The notes under the pieces were generated by a model that did not search any database, was not told where the DNA came from, and was given only the letters and a program-made list of their open reading frames with translations. The position numbers and the translations under genes were made by a program. Below are positions 61,185 to 64,000 of a stretch of 64,000 bases of DNA, piece after piece; the stretch's first letter is position 1; each line of letters opens with the position of its first letter. This DNA comes from JAJECS01 sp965219705 (GTDB lineage: Bacteria > Chloroflexota > UBA11872), in assembly GCA_965219705.1 (NCBI GenBank), contig OZ244789.1:992001-1056000 (forward strand), in the 5' to 3' direction.

Positions 61185-61838
61185 ATGCATATTCTGGTAG
61201 CGGGTCTCGGGCGGTTCGGCCGCAACCTGGCGGTCACGCTGACGCGCCTGGGCCATGACGTCGTCGCCATCGACATGTCCCAGCGACCCGTGCAAGAGAT
61301 CGCCCCGGATATCGAGGCGGCGGTCACCGGGGACGCCACCGATGAGGATGTGCTGCGCGAGATCGGCGCGCCCGACGTCCAGCTGGCGATCGTGGCGATG
61401 GCGGAGGTCGAGGCCAGCGTCCTCATCACGACGAATCTGAAGAACTTGAACGTGCCGTTGGTCTACGCCAAGGCGTCTAGCGACGTGCACCGCACGATCT
61501 TGGAGCGGGTTGGCGCGGATCGCGTGATCTTCCCCGAGCAGGAGATGGCCGTGCGTTTGGCCCAGACCGTCGAGACCGCGCGCGCCATGGACTATTTCGA
61601 GCTCCTGCCGCACCTGGGCATTGCCCAGATTCCGGTCGGCGCGGCCTTCGCCGGCCGCACTCTGGCGAGCATGGACCTCCGCGGACGCCACAACGCCACG
61701 GTGCTGGCGATTAAGCGGGGCAACGAGCTCGTCGTGATGCCGGAGTTCACCGACCGCGTTTTGGCCGACGACGTGCTGGTGGTCGTTGGCCGCGACGACC
61801 AGTTGGCGCGTATCGTCGCCGCCAGCGCCGGCGACTGA
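61185..61838 (+). CDS. trkA: TrkA/KtrA RCK-domain potassium regulator
   Basis: A 217-residue cytoplasmic protein with the Rossmann RCK_N domain (HILVAGLGRFGRNLAVTL and IDMSQRPVQEI) and an RCK_C domain (residues 135-217). It binds ATP/NADH and gates the channel encoded by the previous gene. It has a single RCK pair, as in KtrA; the ATG at 61185 is used. Confidence 0.92.
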   Translation: MHILVAGLGRFGRNLAVTLTRLGHDVVAIDMSQRPVQEIAPDIEAAVTGDATDEDVLREIGAPDVQLAIVAMAEVEASVLITTNLKNLNVPLVYAKASSDVHRTILERVGADRVIFPEQEMAVRLAQTVETARAMDYFELLPHLGIAQIPVGAAFAGRTLASMDLRGRHNATVLAIKRGNELVVMPEFTDRVLADDVLVVVGRDDQLARIVAASAGD

Positions 61839-62005
61839 GGCGTGCACGGGCCTGTGGACGGGCCGTGGAGAATTCTGGATAGGGCAGAGCGCGCCTAGCG
61901 GAGTCGGTGCGCGGCACTTCGAGTCAGCGCCGCGCGACCTGCGGCCGGAGCGCCTCGTGTCCCATCGGCCGCCGGCCGTTCGAGACTATCCACAGCGTGC
62001 ATGGG

Positions 62006-62051
62006 GCACAACATCTAGGCAGCGATCCCGCTGGGCGCCTAGATGTTGTGC
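62006..62051. repeat. Perfect 15-bp inverted repeat GCACAACATCTAGGC
   Basis: GCACAACATCTAGGC at 62006-62020 is repeated in inverse at 62037-62051 with 16 bases between. It lies 165 bases beyond trkA and 135 before the next gene. It might be a terminator, a regulatory hairpin or a small mobile repeat. The stem is only about half G+C, unlike the surroundings. Confidence 0.7.
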
Positions 62052-62185
62052 ACTAAGGGCCTAAGGCTGTAGCATGCGCCTACTGAGCCGCATCTAGCGG
62101 CCGGCGCGGGGGGCAGTCGCGCTGTGAGCGTTAAGGAAAGGCAGGGTGGCCGTCCCGGGTATGGATCCGGGGCCTCCTGGACACC

Positions 62186-62518
62186 ATGATTCAGATCATC
62201 GGGGAGATGCACAAGACTCGAGATGGGCGATCCTTCTTCATCGACTACGCCCAGTTCATTCCCGAGGCCGGCGCCTACGACCTCGTACTGTTTGGACTGC
62301 GGCGCGACGAGCAGGACTTCTCGATGACAGTCGCGTTCCCCGAGGAATCGATGAGCGCGTGGGGCGCACGCGACTTCCTCGTGCGCGAGGGGCTCGCTTA
62401 TGTCCGCGCTCAACTGGATCACGGCGTTGAAGAGGACGGATCGCTGATCGAGGCGCCGTCGGCCGCAAGCGGACCGACGTATCGGATTTCCATGCCGAGG
62501 CGGCCGCATCGGGCGTAG
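62186..62518 (+). CDS. Hypothetical protein of unknown family
   Basis: A 110-residue acidic soluble protein with no cysteine, signal or membrane segment; I do not recognise the family. It reads IIGEMHKTRDGRSFFIDYAQ, then mixed beta and helix (DLVLFGLRRDEQDFSM, FPEESMSAWGARDFLV). ATG at 62186. A strong hairpin with a T-rich tail follows directly, so it has its own transcript end. Confidence 0.6.
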   Translation: MIQIIGEMHKTRDGRSFFIDYAQFIPEAGAYDLVLFGLRRDEQDFSMTVAFPEESMSAWGARDFLVREGLAYVRAQLDHGVEEDGSLIEAPSAASGPTYRISMPRRPHRA

Positions 62519-62527
62519 TCCATCGCG

Positions 62528-62555
62528 AGCGCTGCGGGTGCAGCGCTTTGTTTTG
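62528..62555 (+). terminator. Rho-independent terminator
   Basis: AGCGCTGC pairs with GCAGCGCT around GGGT at 62528-62547, followed by TTGTTTTG. It lies 10 bases after the hypothetical gene and separates it from nrdJ. Confidence 0.75.
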
Positions 62556-62637
62556 TCCAGAATTCAATACGGGAGGCCGGAATCACTTTCGCCGGGGCAG
62601 GATCTCCGGTCGAACGGGGGAGAGATCGGGGGAGAGG

Positions 62638-64000
62638 ATGTTAGAGACAAGGAATACCGCTCCAACCTCGCCGCCGACCGCCGCAGCATGGCCGGCCTTG
62701 TCCGACAACGCTCTCGCCGTCTTGAAGAAGCGCTATTTCCTCAAGGACCGCGTGGACCATCCCATCGAGAACGTCGATCAGTTCTTCGAGCGCGTCACGC
62801 GCGGGGTGATCGACATCGAGCGCGAGCGGGATTGGGTGGACGACGCCGGTCATCTGGGCCTCTTCGACGACATGTTTGGGCTGCTGCGCGGCCTCCGCTT
62901 CGTGCCCAACAGCCCCTGCCTCATGAACGCGGGCAAGCCCGGAGGCTATGCCCAGCTCGCGGCGTGCTTCGTGCTGCCCATCGAGGACGACTTGCGCGGG
63001 ATCAAGACCACCGACATGAACGCCGCCATCATTCACCAGACGGGTGGGGGCACCGGCTTCAACTTCTCGCGCATCCGTCCGCGCGGCGACTTCGTCCGCA
63101 GCTCGGGCGGCGTGGCGAGCGGGCCGGTGAGCTTCATGTCCATGATCGACTACTCGTGCGGCGAGATTAAGCAGGGCGGCACGCGCCGCGGCGCCAACAT
63201 GGGCATCCTGAACGTGGACCATCCCGACATTCAGGACTTCATTCGCTGCAAGACCAAAGACGGGCGGATCGCGAACTTCAATATCTCGGTGGGCGTGACC
63301 GACGCCTTCATGGCGGCGGTTGAGTCCGACACGGACTACGACCTGGTGAATCCGCGCACCGGAACGACGCACGTCGACCCGGTCACGCAGGCCCCCACCC
63401 GCGCCAGCGCGCCGGGCATCTGGCGCGAGCTGGTGGACGGTGCGTGGCTCAACGGCGAACCCGGCATGATCTTCCTGGACCGCTTGGAGCGCACCAACCC
63501 CACACCCGCAGTCGCGCGGCAGGACACGACCAATCCGTGCGGCGAGCAGCCACTGCTGCCCTATGAAGCGTGCGTTCTCGGCAGCCTGAATCTGACCAAG
63601 CACCTGACCGCCGACGGCCAGGCGATCGACTGGAGCGCGCTGCGCCGCGACGTTCAGCTCTCCATCCGCTTCCTGGACGACATGGTGGAGGCCTCGAATT
63701 TCCCGATTGAGGACATCGACGCCATCGTGAAGCGCGGCAACCGCCGCGTAGGGCTGGGGATCATGGGCTGGGCGGACATTCTGTTCACCCTCGGCGTCGC
63801 CTATGACAGCCCCGAAGCGGAAGACCTCGGCGAGCGGGTGATGCACTGCATCAACGAGGAAGGACGGCGCGCATCCGAGGCCCTGGCCGTGGCGCGTGGG
63901 GCCTTCCCGAACTTCGAGGGCTCGCTCTGGGACATGCAGGGCCACGCCCCGCGGCGCAACGCCACGGTCACGACCATCGCGCCAACGGGCACGATCAGCA
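62638..64000 (+). CDS. nrdJ: B12-dependent class II ribonucleotide reductase (3'-truncated by window edge)
   Basis: The gene runs off the window end; 454 residues are visible. It makes deoxyribonucleotides with an adenosylcobalamin radical. Diagnostic parts are FVPNSPCLMNAG near residue 94 (first active cysteine), GTGFNFSRIRP, NMGILNVDHPDI and NPCGEQPLLPYEAC (radical-site cysteine and glutamate) followed by LGSLNL. The ATG at 62638 follows GGGGGAGAGG. Being class II, it needs vitamin B12; no cobalamin riboswitch was seen in the 119 bases before it. Confidence 0.95.
   Translation, partial: MLETRNTAPTSPPTAAAWPALSDNALAVLKKRYFLKDRVDHPIENVDQFFERVTRGVIDIERERDWVDDAGHLGLFDDMFGLLRGLRFVPNSPCLMNAGKPGGYAQLAACFVLPIEDDLRGIKTTDMNAAIIHQTGGGTGFNFSRIRPRGDFVRSSGGVASGPVSFMSMIDYSCGEIKQGGTRRGANMGILNVDHPDIQDFIRCKTKDGRIANFNISVGVTDAFMAAVESDTDYDLVNPRTGTTHVDPVTQAPTRASAPGIWRELVDGAWLNGEPGMIFLDRLERTNPTPAVARQDTTNPCGEQPLLPYEACVLGSLNLTKHLTADGQAIDWSALRRDVQLSIRFLDDMVEASNFPIEDIDAIVKRGNRRVGLGIMGWADILFTLGVAYDSPEAEDLGERVMHCINEEGRRASEALAVARGAFPNFEGSLWDMQGHAPRRNATVTTIAPTGTIS

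Noticed and set aside
62519..62637. Cobalamin riboswitch before nrdJ
   Set aside because: Only a terminator hairpin is present; no B12-box-like sequence or enough length was seen.

Overview
The window is a GC-rich (about two-thirds G+C) bacterial chromosome segment packed with small operons on both strands. Gene content suggests an aerobic member of the Chloroflexota (SAR202/Dehalococcoidia-like or related), by inference only: heme A synthesis genes ctaA-ctaB, a B12-dependent class II ribonucleotide reductase, HpcH/HpaI aldolase, phytanoyl-CoA dioxygenase and PEP-mutase family enzymes, a giant leucine-rich-repeat lipoprotein, an archaeal-style HerA-NurA-Mre11-Rad50 operon, and many dispersed palindromes. 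No rRNA, phage or CRISPR array is visible.

Layout. 1-1557: end of a gamma-glutamyltransferase gene and a NifU-like protein. About 1560-4060: an AT-richer island with a compact restriction-modification pair and a membrane protein. 4071-9068: DUF3179 lipoprotein, a COX2-hairpin-like miniprotein, ctaA, ctaB and an MFS transporter. 9069-15101: DUF3179 remnant, ABC exporter, peroxiredoxin, aldolase-dehydrogenase pair, a peroxiredoxin-like gene with an in-frame TGA exactly where its first active-site cysteine should be (candidate selenoprotein), and a divergent glutaredoxin. 15256-18083: VapBC and a trypsin-like protease. 18313-23237 (minus): rpmI-rplT-rRNA methylase-pheS-pheT. 23401-28782 (minus): a roughly 1,600-residue LRR lipoprotein whose last module is cut off by a TGG-to-TAG change. 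29254-36917: phosphoesterase, MIP18 protein, RecB-like nuclease, nuoE-nuoF, folC, DUF2203, phytanoyl-CoA dioxygenase. 37184-43025: tRNA-Leu(TAA), AlbA-domain protein, nucleotidyltransferase, LysM protein, MTHFR-C protein, DedA protein and glycosyltransferase. 43161-50823 (minus): mre11-rad50-nurA-accessory-herA, joined by 4-bp overlaps. 51151-54147: isochorismatase-like hydrolase, an IS110 element inserted in a palindromic repeat, and a PEP-mutase family enzyme. 54338-57709 (minus): tig-clpP-clpX. 57761-64000: tRNA-Leu(TAG), superoxide dismutase, SIMPL protein, TrkH-TrkA, a hypothetical protein and the start of nrdJ.

How the parts relate. There is a strong redox and oxidative-stress theme (two peroxiredoxin-like proteins, glutaredoxin, superoxide dismutase, heme A synthesis), a protein-quality module (tig-clpP-clpX), a DNA-end-processing operon and scattered defence functions (restriction-modification, toxin-antitoxin, AlbA/Schlafen-like protein). 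The strongest novel candidates are the TGA-containing peroxiredoxin-like gene with a hairpin right after the TGA, the complete HerA-NurA-Mre11-Rad50 operon with a conserved-looking extra partner, the compact restriction-modification island, and the IS110 insertion whose empty site can be reconstructed.
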